Source: Conoideocrella luteorostrata (Eukaryota; Ascomycota; Sordariomycetes; Hypocreales; Clavicipitaceae). From it: 64,000 nt of DNA. Under the pieces are notes generated by a model, which was given only the letters and a program-made list of their open reading frames with translations, was not told the DNA's origin and did not search any database. A program made the translations under genes and the position numbers. Below are positions 45,903-58,150 of this stretch, piece by piece (the first letter of the stretch is position 1; the number at the start of each line of letters is the position of its first letter). The stretch lies in contig JASWJB010000078.1 of the NCBI GenBank assembly GCA_032433595.1, forward strand, positions 82,591 through 146,590. Reading direction: 5' to 3'.

Positions 45903-47475
45903 TGAGAATCTCTAGGCACAACTGCCACCGGAGGCTTTCGTAACACCTCCACAGTAGGTTGATGCGATCTCTGATGCGTGGAATGGAGCATTGTTCGCTC
46001 GTCTGGATCGAAACGTTTCACACGTCACGGGAGAGAGGGTCATGATCATCATTATAATATCGCACAGTGGCAATGAGAAGGGGTATGGCGGAGGTAAATC
46101 ATTGTCGGCATTATGTTTGGAGTTTGGTTGCTGGGTACATCGCATGGGTGGGGGACAGATTTATTTTTCGTCGATTCAAATATTATCGAGTGACGATGCA
46201 TGGGCTGTACGACTAGAAACTATCTGTTATGACAAAAACATACATGGAAGATGGACAATTTACCAACAGTCAGTAACGTATTAGCTTGTGCTGAAAGTGA
46301 GCTGCCTTTTCAATTGAAGCCAGAGCGGTTATAGGGTAGCTACGCAATGAAAGTAACACATTGTCGCAAAGAAAAGAGATAGCTAGCAGGCCATCGGCGC
46401 TAAGACCTCCCAATAAAGGCCACAATAACCAAATACAGCCATCATATTTGTGCCATCTACGGAGTAGTGGAAGAAAGAAGCCCCGAGCGCATGGCAGCAA
46501 TCATGCGAGTCACACAGGGCGTCAAAGTGCTTTACATGAACATCTGTGCACATGACACTGGTGTTGTAGGGAGGAAACTATCTTTTGAGGCTGAACAGCT
46601 ACACCAATCAGGTGATGCAGCAGCATCATTTAACAATATTGCGCTATATGATCACAGAGTAACTAACTGGAGCCGCGCGCTTTGGTAGCGTGTGGTTGTG
46701 ATGGTGGTGATGGGTATGTTGAGTGATTGATTGGAGACAAATTGCATGATCACCTTGTACTGCGTCCGGCGTATGAGACCGTACAATACCATGTATTATA
46801 CGGAAGTACGGAGTACCATATTACTATTTGCTGCCCTTGAGGGCATGGGCACAAAACTGGTCAGGCGCTGGAGTCAAAGAGTTTAAGATAAGATGGCACA
46901 AGAGGATAAACGCGGGATGAGATGCTCCGGACACAACAAGGGCTACTTTGACTGCCGAGGGTTTCAAAGGAAATTGTGCTCAGGTTCAGATGGAGTGGGA
47001 TGTTTCCTCGTCCTCCGCAACCCCTACCTACCCAAGGAGGGTGGTCTTTCGTCTTTGTACGAAGTACGGAGTATGTTTTGGTTGTTTATGGTCTCTCTTT
47101 GAAAGGGAAATACTTTTTGTGTTTGCTTTTTCGGCCTAAGGCCGCCGAGACAATCGATGATTAACAACAGAAAAAGGAAAAGGAAGAGGCGTAGCTAGGG
47201 AGGAGAAGAAGCAAAACAGCATGTTTGGGCACGATCGGATATGTAAAAGGGCGATATGGGAAAGATTTTGGTGGCGCAAAGAAGATGTGTTTGAAATTGC
47301 ATAGACAGGGCGGCTGCCCGGATAAAATAAAATGGATGATGGGTGGATGTATTTGGTGATGGCGACAAAGAAGCAGATAGATGCACCGCAGTTTTTTTTT
47401 TTTTTTTTGGCTGGGCCGGGGCTTGACAGCGCTCGACTGCCGCGGAAAGGGGGGGGGGGGGAGGGGGCGGTTATC

Positions 47476-47503
47476 CGTCATTCGTCATTCGTTATTCGTT
47501 ATT
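47476..47503 (+). repeat. Four 7-bp tandem units
   Basis: Units CGTCATT, CGTCATT, CGTTATT, CGTTATT. A 17-T run (47392-47408) and a G run (47449-47461) lie just upstream. Confidence 0.85.
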
Positions 47504-50031
47504 ATTAGGAGACTCACTGAATATTATTCACCTGAATCTGTGGTGTAGGTGAATGGTGCCAGGAGCTCGTACGCGGGGGGTTCAGGTCATGTGGTATGAA
47601 CCGGGGAGAAGGCGAGTCAAGGAGCGCGCATGTTTTGGTTTCGCTTGGCTTCGAGACCTACAATGCACCTACAATGCACTTGCGATGCAATACGTACGTG
47701 ACTTTTGGCTTCTGACTACTCTGTAGTCCGTATCTAGCTATACTACTCCGTATAGTGTGCCGGCATGCGCAGTCATTATCCATCGTGTTGTATTGTGACT
47801 ACTCCGTAGTTACTCCGTATACCCGTCTGCTATATCTATGAGGCTGCCGCCCGTCGCACTCTTCCGACTGCGACCCCAGATGCGACCAATATGTCGGGCT
47901 TATAACTAAATAACCAACTAACTAACTAATGCCAGTCACCCACATACATGTATTGTACTCCGTACTTCTGCAACGCCTTAAGCAGATCTCTTGCCTCCTC
48001 TGACATCACCTGCTTTTCCGAGCGGGCCCGAGTGCTCGTCACGTCAGCCACCCATTCACTCTGCCACACAATACGTATGTATATGTATGTGTGCTCCGTC
48101 TGCAGGAGCAATTTTATATCCAACTGACAATTCCGTCTCTGTCGGTGATTACCAGAGCCCAAGTGTTGGAAGAACCCATATTTCTCCGTAGAGTATAAGC
48201 TTATGGGGGATCTTATTCTAGTGTCGTGTCAGACCTGAAGCAGGCCATTCATTAGTAGAACCGAGTTTTTTTTACTCAAGTTCCGCATCGCATTGTTCAA
48301 CGGAACATACCCCACGTAACTAGCTTTTTTCCTAGTTAGTTAGTTCTCGATTCCCATCATTTTAGTTCCATGGGTGCCAAAGACTCAGTAACCCCGGGTT
48401 TCCATCGTTCCATTCCAGATATCCGCCGGGAATTCGCATGAAAGACCACCCTCCCCTATCTGACCATTTTCTGGCTCACACAATACTTATGACCCTAACA
48501 AGAAAGATACTTTCGCTCTAAGAGCGGGCGGAACAGGGAAAACGTAGCGGCAGTGCTGCGATATACAAGTAGCATAATCAAAATCTCTTGCCAAAATATC
48601 AGGAAAATTTCGGTATTGACAATCAGTGCATGTGGGTGAGTGATATCTGCATAACAACTCACTACGGAGTACGGCGTAACTACGGAGGAGATCTCTTCGT
48701 CTCGTCTGATAATCATGTCGCCAGCAAGAGCTGTGCCCAGTTGCTGCCCACCTACCGCCACCGCCCCTTCGCGCCTCGTGTCTCTACGTACCCACCCAGG
48801 CATGCTGCAGCCACCTTGTCACCCAAAATGATCCATCCCGATCAAGTCAAGCCCGAGGCAGGGCATCGTGAGTAGCGTGTTTCAGCATTTGGGCAGCCGG
48901 TAGGCTGGTGGAGTCTCCAGACCAGGGATCCTACGCGCCGGCGCGAAGACCCTGGCAACTCGTAACAGCATTTGGTTGGCCGATGTGGCCCACGATATCC
49001 TTTGTGTCTTTAAAAACTGCGGGAAGCCGGAAAAGTCAATCTCCCAACCCTGCCGGCTGGGAAAAGAGCTCATTTCGTTGGCACCATTTATGACGACACA
49101 GTGAACCATCGCAATCTCGACATGTTCCTCACAAACCGCCAAGTTTGTTATGTCGTAGATGCGAACAAAGAGGCATTCGGTCTTATGTGTCTGATTGTGC
49201 CTCGATTTGTGCCTCGATTTGTTGCTGGATTGGCAACTCGATGCAGAGCTTGAACACGTATTGCAGTCCGGTACTCCGTATTATCGCAGTACATACCATT
49301 TTTCTTTCGCCTTACTCCATTTCAAGATCGTCCTCCGTCCGCACACGTAGTACTCCGTATTTGAGCTACGTAGCACACGTCCAAGTATGATATATCCTTA
49401 CCTTTTGTTCCTGCACCTTCAATCACAGTTACGCGGTGCCAATGCGGTGCCAACGCACTGCGTTGCTCGATACTGTCCGCTACAACACCATATGTTGGTA
49501 AAAGCAAGTAGCCCTTTTGGGTTACTTTTGCCCTTTGTCGAGCCGTCAAGTGACATTCAGTTTCAGGGCAATTCGCGCCACACCGGTGGATGCTGATGTG
49601 TCTGCGGAGGACGGAGTACACCGCCGAAGAAGTGCCAAGTCGAATGCTCCGTGGAGTAATTGGCTGGAGATCAAGTATTGTAAGGTGCAGAATGACCTGC
49701 ACAATCGGAGGAAATTTGCGGCAAAACCTCGTGTGTCGCCCTGCCATTGAGCTTCAGGTTGCGGCAGCCTGCAGTGTGTCATGCTGCTAACTTGATTGCA
49801 TTTGTAGGTAGGGCATCTAAAAACAAGCGTGTCTTTAATAAAAGCATGGAGAATGGGTGAATGCGGGAGGGTTGAGTTCCAGACGATAATAACACCGGGT
49901 GACCAGCAGATTGTTCCTTCTGCCCGTATGTTGACTTGTACGCAAATGGCCAAGTCAGAGACAAATCTCCGTATAGGGCCGTACCTATAAATCACAAAGT
50001 ACGGAGAACGGCAGCACGGCAACAGACGATT

Positions 50032-50072
50032 GCGTACTCCGTACTCCGTACTCATTACGAAGTATTCCGCAC
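50032..50072. repeat. Cluster of TACTCCGTA palindromic repeats
   Basis: Overlapping copies (GTACTCCGTACTCCGTACTC) followed by a degraded inverse (TTACGAAGTATTCCGCAC). Representative of about 40 dispersed sites in the window; see findings. Confidence 0.75.
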
Positions 50073-50884
50073 AATACGTTAATATACTCACGAGCAAGTC
50101 AGAAGGGCTGATGATGCGACTTTGTGATTGCAAGGAGCGAGGTGCAAGTAGGACTCTCATCGTCTTGTGTGATGCCGTGTGCCTGAATAGACAGCTGAAG
50201 CATAGGCATTCCAGTATAACGTGAACTGATTGCTTCTCCATCTATATAGCACCTTGAGGAACTATAACACGATATTATGCGGAATACGCAGAGTACGGAG
50301 CATCGTAGTCCGGATTCCGTTCACCGCCCCGAGCCACACAAATTTTTTGTCTCTAAAGACCTTGCTTTCGCGGAGTTTGTATCGCCACGATGTGCAGCAT
50401 TGTTTGTATTTGTGTATGGACGAAGTCCAAAGCGGTGTAATATCCATGAACAGCTACCGCTGGGTCTGTGCATCTCGATATGTCAACCGGTGAGAACGTC
50501 TGACCCCCCTTTTTCACTTCCGGCCTCTAGAAGTGGTAGTAAAACTCGATGCAGAGCTCTTTGTTGCGAGTTGCAGGGGCTGACGCCAACGAGCATGGTG
50601 ACAGACACGCGACCGGACGTAGCTGTACCTGGGGCTCAAAAGATACGAAGCGAGCGTCGCGACGGACTATTGGAATGCGAAGTACCGTGTCGTCATGCAG
50701 GACCTCAGTGGGCCTGCGGCTCGACGATGGCTCGCACTAGTGATGGAACGTCGTACACGCGTGCTGATTGGTCGCGCGTTGCAGGAACCGGAAATCGAGA
50801 CGCCAGAAAGGATGGGATTCTGAGTGGTGAGTGGGTGACGGAGTGGCTGGCAAAAGCGGGAAACGAGTAACTAACTAACTAACT

Positions 50885-50901
50885 ACTCCGTAATACGGAG
50901 T
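50885..50901. repeat. Palindromic TACTCCGTA/TACGGAGTA pair
   Basis: ACTCCGTAATACGGAGT: perfect 8-bp arms around one base, preceded by TAAC tandem units (50871-50884). Confidence 0.85.
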
Positions 50902-51809
50902 ACGAATAGCAACCGTCGACGGTTTGTCTGCTGGTCAGTCTGATGCTAGTAATGCAAGGTTTCTACGGAGCATTATCACAGTATTTTTATTGCATATATT
51001 GCATGTATTTTACGGAGGATGGACTATACTTACCAGACAATAATGTGGAACGAATGGATGCTGTCTACCAGGTCATGCCACTCACTGGTCGGTTGGACGT
51101 CAGAACGGCCAGGAACAGCAGGCTGGCCTGAGTCGGGTGCTCCTGCCTTCAAATGCCCAGTGCTAGCCATGACTGGCCATAACTGGCCATGACTGACTTC
51201 TTGTCGGCGTTTTCCTCCTCTTCCATGCATGCGTGCTTTTACAATACAAGTGTGGAATATTGTACGGAGTACCAAAAAGGCTTTCTGCCCGATTGCTTCC
51301 ACTACATCATTTTGCTTTGTTGATTTCGTTGGAAGATTGCCTGCATGCCGGACCTGTCCTCTGGAGACACACAGTCGATGGGGTAAACAATCGGCACGTT
51401 GCTCGCCGGGCTTGTGTCCACCTCGCTGCTAGTTCCTATGGTGAGAGAGTGAGGTGTCTCGCGCAAGGTTCCAGTTGCATGGCACGACACAAGTGCTGGT
51501 ACGCTGCTGATAGCACTACCTGTACGCCGTTCCATGTTTTGATTTTCTCGTGGCGACAATTTCAATCCGACTGCTCAACTACTTTATGCGACGACCGTTA
51601 CGTGGCCGGATTCTCAGTAATCGATGTAGAAATCAAAAGTTGCTCTTTACAAAGATGGTGGAATACTCCGTATACAATCCTACACTGCAAATGCGATCCG
51701 GCAAAGAGACATGGCGACATCGAGAGCAGTACTCCAGTGCTGGACCCCGGCTCCGTGGTGGATCAGGCACCCCGTATCCCGTCAACAGATGGGTCTCACA
51801 TCCCAGCCC

Positions 51810-51930
51810 CGGTCGCCAGTCGCCAGTCACGGTGCCCTGTGCTTATGCCTGTGCCTGTGCCTGTCCTATCTTGTCTAGTAATAGTTAGCCTGGGGTGCCA
51901 GGGCAGGCCAGGACAGGCCAGGAACAGCCT
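51810..51930 (+). repeat. Imperfect short tandem repeats
   Basis: Runs of GTCGCCA units, GCCTGT units (51847-51866) and GCCAGGRCAG-like units follow one another within 120 bp. Confidence 0.65.
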
Positions 51931-52781
51931 GCACCCTCCTCTCCTGTCGTGGCTGTCGTCCCTAATATTATCCTCAAGTCGTGTTTCCCGGTGTGCTCTG
52001 CACCAAGTCCTCCCATCCAGCGCCCCGACCCCGTCCTATCCTATCCCGTTTTGATCCTTCCTCTCTCACTTGCACTCAGCTCACCTCTCTGCTCCGTGCA
52101 TCCTGTATTGTACAGCTCCTTCTTTTCCTGTGCATCTGCAGCTGGACTTGCTGCTGCCCATCTTTCCCTTCCATTCACATTGGCACTTTTCTTCTCATCT
52201 TTACAATTTTGTCTTCCATCTTTGTTGACATCCACGAACGGCAGCCTTGCCCGCTTCCCAGCCTTCCATCTCGCGCTCCGAACTCTAGACAATCCAAATC
52301 TTTTTCAGCCACTACTCATAGTGCTGCTCCTCTACTCACGCTTCTCACCCGAAGAGTCAAGTCCGCATTCAAGAACTGACCAATAAAATAAATAAAACCG
52401 ACGTTTAGACCATGCGAAACGACCTTACATGAGTCTTGATCTGGGACCTCGAGACGACTACGACTCCCCCGTCGCATCAAAATCGCTTTTCAAGTCTCGT
52501 TCATTCAATTCCTGCTATCACCTTTTCCCAGGGGCGCTAAGCTGTCTTCTCACTCGTCGTTTTCGCGAAATAGGCTCGAGAGCACCTCCTGATATTCGTT
52601 GTTCTTTTCGCTCCAAGACGAGCAAGCTTGTTGGCGTGTAGAGCATTCGTCAATTGATCGTGCTGGCTTCACCATCGTCATGTTATGAGCACCCTCGATT
52701 AATGATTCAGTTTCCTTTCGATACGTAACAATTTATATCTCTTTCTATTGGCGCGACCTCTAGATAGAGGGAATCACAACA

Positions 52782-54983
52782 ATGCCCGATCTGGGTGCAG
52801 ACAAACTAGCCACGTCTTTGAAAGACTCTTGTACTGTCATACATGATGGCACGCTCTACTCCTACTCACCCGAAGGATTTTTATCGATACGTCTCGAAGA
52901 AGGTGCGAAATGGAAGACGCTTGACCCAGGCGTGAAGGTTACTGGTGCAACTTGTATTGGCTCCGAGAAACCCAAAAATATTGACCCGGCCTTCTTCGTT
53001 GTTGGCGGTCAAGCGGCCCCAGACGACTATACTGGTTTACAAAAATTTACATACTCTACTGGGAAATGGACGACTGTCAAACCCACAAACTTAATCACCA
53101 AGCATCGACAATGGCATACATCTGCCTATATGGAGGCTTTGGACACTATTCTCGTTTATGGCGGTAACCAAGATGGAAAAGACGAGCTTTCATCGGAAAC
53201 ATATTCAATACTAGCCTCTGAACCTTACACCGTAAAGATCCATCCTCATCAGGCGCCACCAAACAATCCCCCACCAGGTCGTCGACCGATAATCACGAAA
53301 TGGACTAATTCAGATTTAATAATGGTTGGAGGAGGCACCACACCGGAGCACGCCAAAATATATTATTTCAATTCTGATGTTGGCTGGCGAAACTCGGGTG
53401 CTAGCTTGAAGGAGCCTCCATTGAAAGATTCGACTTCGATAAAAGGCATCAGCGTTAGCGCATCCGACGGATCATCAAGCTTGATAACGTTCGACCTCAC
53501 CCAGTCGCCCAACACAGTTACTCGAGCTATCGTGCGAGATGCTACTGGGAGCCCGAGGTTAGAATCGCCGGCCATTTCGGGGCGCAGCGAGGTGGATGTC
53601 TCCGCGGTCGAGAAGCGAGATTTAACCTTGGCTAACTGGCCGAAATACAACTCAACGCTTGCACCAAAGGAAACGAGACAGGGCTCTGCCATTGCTCAAA
53701 GCCCGGAGGGCATGGTCGTGTTTACTGGTGGCAACGCAGACAATCCTATTGCCATGTTTGATTATACCAAGATGGGTTGGGTGAACGCCACCGCATTTTT
53801 CACAGGCAGTGAACAAAAATCTCTCTCATCAACGTCTACAACCTCCTCGACTTCTGCTTCTTCTACTCTGTTCACATCGACCACATCAACATCCACTGCC
53901 GCTGCCACAACAACTACAGCTGCATCTTTGCCCACCGCTTCTGAAAAACCAGAAGACTCCGGCCCAAGTTCTAATGCTATTCTTGGCATCACCTTGGGCT
54001 CGATTGCTGGATTTCTGATACTTCTTGGTCTTATTCTTTTATTTTTACGACGTCGGAAGAAGACTCTCGGCCATACAGAAGCTGGCAAACCTAGTAGTCC
54101 CTTGTCTGATGAGAAAGACATGTCAGATTTCAATAGAAGTACTTTCGCTCCAGCTAGCCCCTTTCGTGGACATCGCCCTCAGGCATCGGCAGAGTCGTAC
54201 TCCTCAGTGGCTATTCTCATGGGGCGGATGAATAAGGAGAAGTCCGGGCTGTCGAGAAACGCTAGCAATGGGACAGCACGCAGCTCCATCAGCTCGCTCC
54301 ACAAGCAATTCAAGAGCACCATCAGCAAACCCATACCCCAAGCAAGGGATCATCCAGCACTGCACGGTCAGGATGAACGCGGCGTGGCATTTGCGCCGTC
54401 CGTAGCAGAGCCTCGTCCCCGAAACGGTCCACTGGAAGCACACGACGGCACTCGTCGCAGCTCAGGCTGGAATCGATACTGGTCCGGCGGCAGCGCTCTT
54501 CAGATCCTCGGCTTTGGTAATGGCAAGAGGGCTACTGCTACCTCTGAACAAAGCTCTCGGTACTCAGAAGCTACAAACAACCCACGTGTTACACAGGACT
54601 CTGCCACTGTTCCGCCGCTCAATTTTGACGGTCGACCACGAGTCAACAGTGTTAACTCTGGTAGCCCAGTAGTGGCACAACACACCGCCAAAATGCCATT
54701 CACCGAAAGTATGTCGGGAACGATCGAGCGTCCCGTGTCACCGATGTCTTCAGGCTATTCTAGCGGTATCCCGGAGAGCATCATCGAGATATGGGATCCG
54801 ATGGAAGCCAATAAACCGTGGGGAGCTGATCGAGCCCCTAGCAGCGCATATCGGACTGCTGACGTTCCTGGCAGCTCCAGCGTGCAGCCACCACCTACGG
54901 GAGTTAGCAAACAACCCCAGCTTGCCATGGCTTCGACGTCTGACATGAGCTGGCTCAATCTCGGAGATCAATCCCGGGTCTGA
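52782..54983 (+). CDS. Kelch/beta-propeller-like single-pass membrane protein
   Basis: Likely a surface or endomembrane protein with an outward propeller and an inward tail; ligand unknown. One exon, 733 residues. Residues 1-350 show kelch-like blades: FFVVGGQAAPDDYTGLQKFTYSTGKW, ILVYGGNQDGKDELSSETY, LIMVGGGTTPEHAKIYYF and MVVFTGGNADNPIAMFDY. A Ser/Thr-rich stalk (about 345-390) suits O-glycosylation. One membrane segment follows at about 400-425 (AILGITLGSIAGFLILLGLILLFL), with the stop signal RRRKK. The tail of about 300 residues is disordered and Ser/Pro-rich. No signal peptide is visible at MPDLGADKLATSLKDSC; the protein may enter by its membrane segment, or an upstream exon in the CT-rich leader may be missing. 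Start: the first ATG of the frame. Confidence 0.78.
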   Translation: MPDLGADKLATSLKDSCTVIHDGTLYSYSPEGFLSIRLEEGAKWKTLDPGVKVTGATCIGSEKPKNIDPAFFVVGGQAAPDDYTGLQKFTYSTGKWTTVKPTNLITKHRQWHTSAYMEALDTILVYGGNQDGKDELSSETYSILASEPYTVKIHPHQAPPNNPPPGRRPIITKWTNSDLIMVGGGTTPEHAKIYYFNSDVGWRNSGASLKEPPLKDSTSIKGISVSASDGSSSLITFDLTQSPNTVTRAIVRDATGSPRLESPAISGRSEVDVSAVEKRDLTLANWPKYNSTLAPKETRQGSAIAQSPEGMVVFTGGNADNPIAMFDYTKMGWVNATAFFTGSEQKSLSSTSTTSSTSASSTLFTSTTSTSTAAATTTTAASLPTASEKPEDSGPSSNAILGITLGSIAGFLILLGLILLFLRRRKKTLGHTEAGKPSSPLSDEKDMSDFNRSTFAPASPFRGHRPQASAESYSSVAILMGRMNKEKSGLSRNASNGTARSSISSLHKQFKSTISKPIPQARDHPALHGQDERGVAFAPSVAEPRPRNGPLEAHDGTRRSSGWNRYWSGGSALQILGFGNGKRATATSEQSSRYSEATNNPRVTQDSATVPPLNFDGRPRVNSVNSGSPVVAQHTAKMPFTESMSGTIERPVSPMSSGYSSGIPESIIEIWDPMEANKPWGADRAPSSAYRTADVPGSSSVQPPPTGVSKQPQLAMASTSDMSWLNLGDQSRV

Positions 54984-56370
54984 AACTGCACCAACCTACG
55001 TTGAGCAGGAATAATTGGCTGCATGGTTCTTTTCACGCGATTTTTTATGACCTGGCGGACTTATACCCTTGATATGTTTGATCGAAGCATCTTGCTCATG
55101 TGTCTTTGATTCGCGTCTTTCTGTTATATTCGACTTGATATCTTTGCCATACCCTTTCATTGCCACATGACAAGGGGTGGAACAATCAATATGTTTGCTT
55201 CGTCTTGATGCTACATATACGTGTCAGTTCTGCACTGATCGACCTGCCATCAAGTACAAGCATATCATTCATATTATGATTGCTTTCCTACCTTAATCTC
55301 TGGCTGGACGACCTACAGTCTTAAATCTCGAGACCGGGTGGTATCAACTCAGCACAAGACATGGCCTGGCGTCGGTATCTCTGTGTTTGGACATACTTGG
55401 CATCATACTCTTTCGTTTGCGCGACAATTTCTTTTCTTATGCATATTAGACTCTAGCCAAACTACGGCATCTCATTATTTTCCTCCATATTTGTCTCCTG
55501 GTGTCTGCCGTAGGAACACCATCATCACAACCAATACCACCAACCGTCTTGCACGTAATTCGTTGAAATGAGGAGGAGCCACGCAAGAATACTCAAGGGG
55601 TGGTAATGAAGAGAGAGACGGTGAACCAGAGCGAACTTGTCATAATCCGATGGGCAACCATTTTCACGAATATGTACAATGGCGGGCAATCGGCAAATAT
55701 GTAGTAGCTAGCTACATCATCTAAAACAAGGAACAAACCTCAAAAGTGCATCCTTGAAACTGATTGTGACTCTATGATTGCTACTGCTGAGAGTGTGTCA
55801 CGCGAATGAATGCAAGGACCGGGGTACCTGCGCGTTGACAAGCTGTGCATTTGATATGCAGAAAACCAACTCTCAGACCAAGTCGTTCGAAGACGATTCT
55901 GACATGACAGTTTATTACCCTACCTACCTAACAAGTGCTCGGCAGGCCCGTTGCTGTACTGTCTCGATCCAGTAATGTTGTCACTGCAGCTACAGGGGTT
56001 TGCCTTCATCGGTGACCCAATGCAGTTACAGTGTAACATTGGTGCTCCGGGCTGGGTAGTCTAAGCCTCGACGCTTGTTGCATTATACACTTGGGACGGC
56101 CCGGCGGCTCTGTTTTTACTGCACAGGTAGCATGACAGGCTGGGGAATGTCGGCTGGTGGCTGAAAGAAGTAATGGTCTGTACGACTATTTAAACTGCAT
56201 GATCGTTTTTATGTGCGATTTGTTCCCTGACACTCGAAACTGGTCTTGGAGGCCTGTGACGGAGGATGTGGGAAAAGTCTGGATGTTTTGGTATGGAGCG
56301 AATGTGAATAATCAGATAGTGATAGTGGTGTAAGTATTGGAATGCAGTAATGCAGTGTATCTGAGATGGA

Positions 56371-56399
56371 TTTTATTTTATTTTATTTTATTTATTTTG
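56371..56399 (+). repeat. TTTTA pentanucleotide repeat
   Basis: Five to six units of TTTTA, the last shortened to TTTA. Confidence 0.85.
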
Positions 56400-58076
56400 C
56401 GTTGGCCACGGCAATACATAGAGATTAGAAGACCTGTGATTTCACACGAGCCGCCAGATGAAATCAACAAAGTTTCAGCACTCTCTTGACCCTTCCTTCT
56501 TTGACTTAGTTACCCCGCTCTCGGTTCGTACTTCCCTAGTCTGGACCTGCTGGGATCTCTTTCTCGTAAGAGGCGAAAGAGGGACAAGAGTCCAACGTTG
56601 CATGAGAAAGGGCCGGTGGGTGAGGTGAGTGAGAATGGGGGCAAAATTTTGCGGGGGCATTTTGTTGCACTTGGCCAATTTCATGAACCAAATTATGTTT
56701 ATTAGATTATCTAATTTTTTTTTTTTTTTAAATTTTGGGGCATCGCTGTCTCGGTTTGTTATTTACCTGTATAGTCAGGGTAAGGAGGAGGTGGGGTGGG
56801 TTGTGATGTCTGTCCGTCTGTCCGTGTGCGGTCTTGGCGCTTGGATTTTCAACGCGAAGAAGTGAAAATGATGATGATGCTGTCAGCCCACCATCCACTG
56901 CAATGGATTACAGGTAGGTACTAGTAGTCACACCAGATGCGGAAGGGGTTCAAAGCGGAGCGTTTCAAAGGAATGGTGTAACTCATAAACAACGGGAGTA
57001 GAATATTATCCTTCATGCATGGTACGGAGGTACAAAGCCGGTGGATAACGGAAAAGCAATCGAGGCAATGTCTAACTGCCTGAGTAGAGGACAGGATGTC
57101 ACGTAAATGAGTATGATTTGAGCAGCTGAATATGGCGGCAGGCAATATGAGGAGGGCTTCGGAATGCACGCCCACCGCTTACACTATAGCCTTTCTGCAT
57201 TTCATGCTGAATTCCTGTCAATATAATAAGATATGGTCCACTGCCGCTTGATGGTGTACGCATCTACGCAAAACAGAATACTATCTTTTCCCCCTGTAAT
57301 TCAACGATTACTTACATTGGCGATTGAGCTATCGGCTTGTTGACGGGTGTCGGAAAATCACGTGATGACAATGCAGCTACGCCGTAGTGGATGGCGCCAT
57401 TGATTGTACTAGTACGTTCCTTTGTGCGGGGGGGAGCTGAGAGTGGAGAGCTCTGAGAGCTCTGAGAACGTCGACGGCTTGTTCTCATGTCGATATTGGA
57501 AACGGCAACACCGCATAGCGTACTCCGTACAATGTGTTAAAAAGTGAAAAAGTGAAAAAGTTTAAAAACAAAATGTCTTTATTCTTTGACGGCGTTACCA
57601 CACAGCTCATCGTCGACGATCCCGAACCTGTTTCTTCAGCTGTCCTCGTCGGCTGCATGAATGTGGCAGACCGCCTTGAATAACGGCCAGGGTCTTGAAA
57701 ATGCAAGGTTCTGAGGTAGCTTCATCGCTAGTCTTGGCGGCACAGCATTGGCTGTCGTTTGAGCCTGGCAGATGAGATGATCTGCCATGCACGACGTTGA
57801 TGAGGGCTGCATGATCAGTCATGTCGTAACGACCGTTCGTTGGCCGGGACAGCCAGCTGAGGGCCTAGCAAGCAAGCAAGCAGCCTTTGCGACTAGCTTA
57901 TTTAAAATTTTATCCAGCCAGCCAGCTTACCGAGACACCGAAGCCAAACTTGGGTCAGAACCGATCCGTGATGGGACAAAGGTGGCTCGTCGTACTAGCA
58001 GGACGGCGGCGCATATTCTGCAATGGTCCATGTGATGATGGGTTCTGCCACACAGTGTACTAGAACAGGCAAGCAT

Positions 58077-58150
58077 GCGGGAGAAAAATTACACGACCCC
58101 TCGGTCCGCCCAGCCACAATGACCGAGGGGTCGTGTAATTCTTCACCCGC
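58077..58150. repeat. Near-perfect 30-bp-arm inverted repeat (hairpin)
   Basis: Left arm 58077-58106 and right arm 58121-58150 pair at 28 of 30 positions; the inner 20 (AATTACACGACCCCTCGGTC and its inverse) pair perfectly. The loop is 14 nt. It sits in a gene-poor island, 3.1 kb past the kelch gene. It could be a small-RNA precursor, a foldback element or a replication-prone palindrome. Confidence 0.85.

Larger units (their letters stand above)
45903..52781. other. Gene-poor island rich in TACTCCGTA repeats; 3' part is the kelch gene leader
   Basis: No supported gene in almost 6.9 kb. The longest open frames (50277-50870 and 51233-52054 plus, 49546-50241 minus) lack motifs and overlap repeats. 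About 20 copies of TACTCCGTA or its inverse occur, densest at 47.7-51.7 kb. Simple repeats lie at 47392-47408 (T), 47449-47461 (G), 47476-47503 (7-bp units) and 51810-51930. Two short stretches (about 49010-49250 and 50640-50830 plus) read protein-like but lack starts; see findings. CT-rich sequence from 52,060 to 52,330 suits the promoter and leader of the kelch gene. Confidence 0.55.

Noticed and set aside
49546..50241. A 231-codon minus-strand open frame in the repeat-rich island
   Set aside because: No start context or motif, and it runs through several TACTCCGTA repeats.
51233..52054. A 273-codon plus-strand open frame
   Set aside because: It crosses simple tandem repeats and CT-rich leader sequence and has no domain-like pattern.
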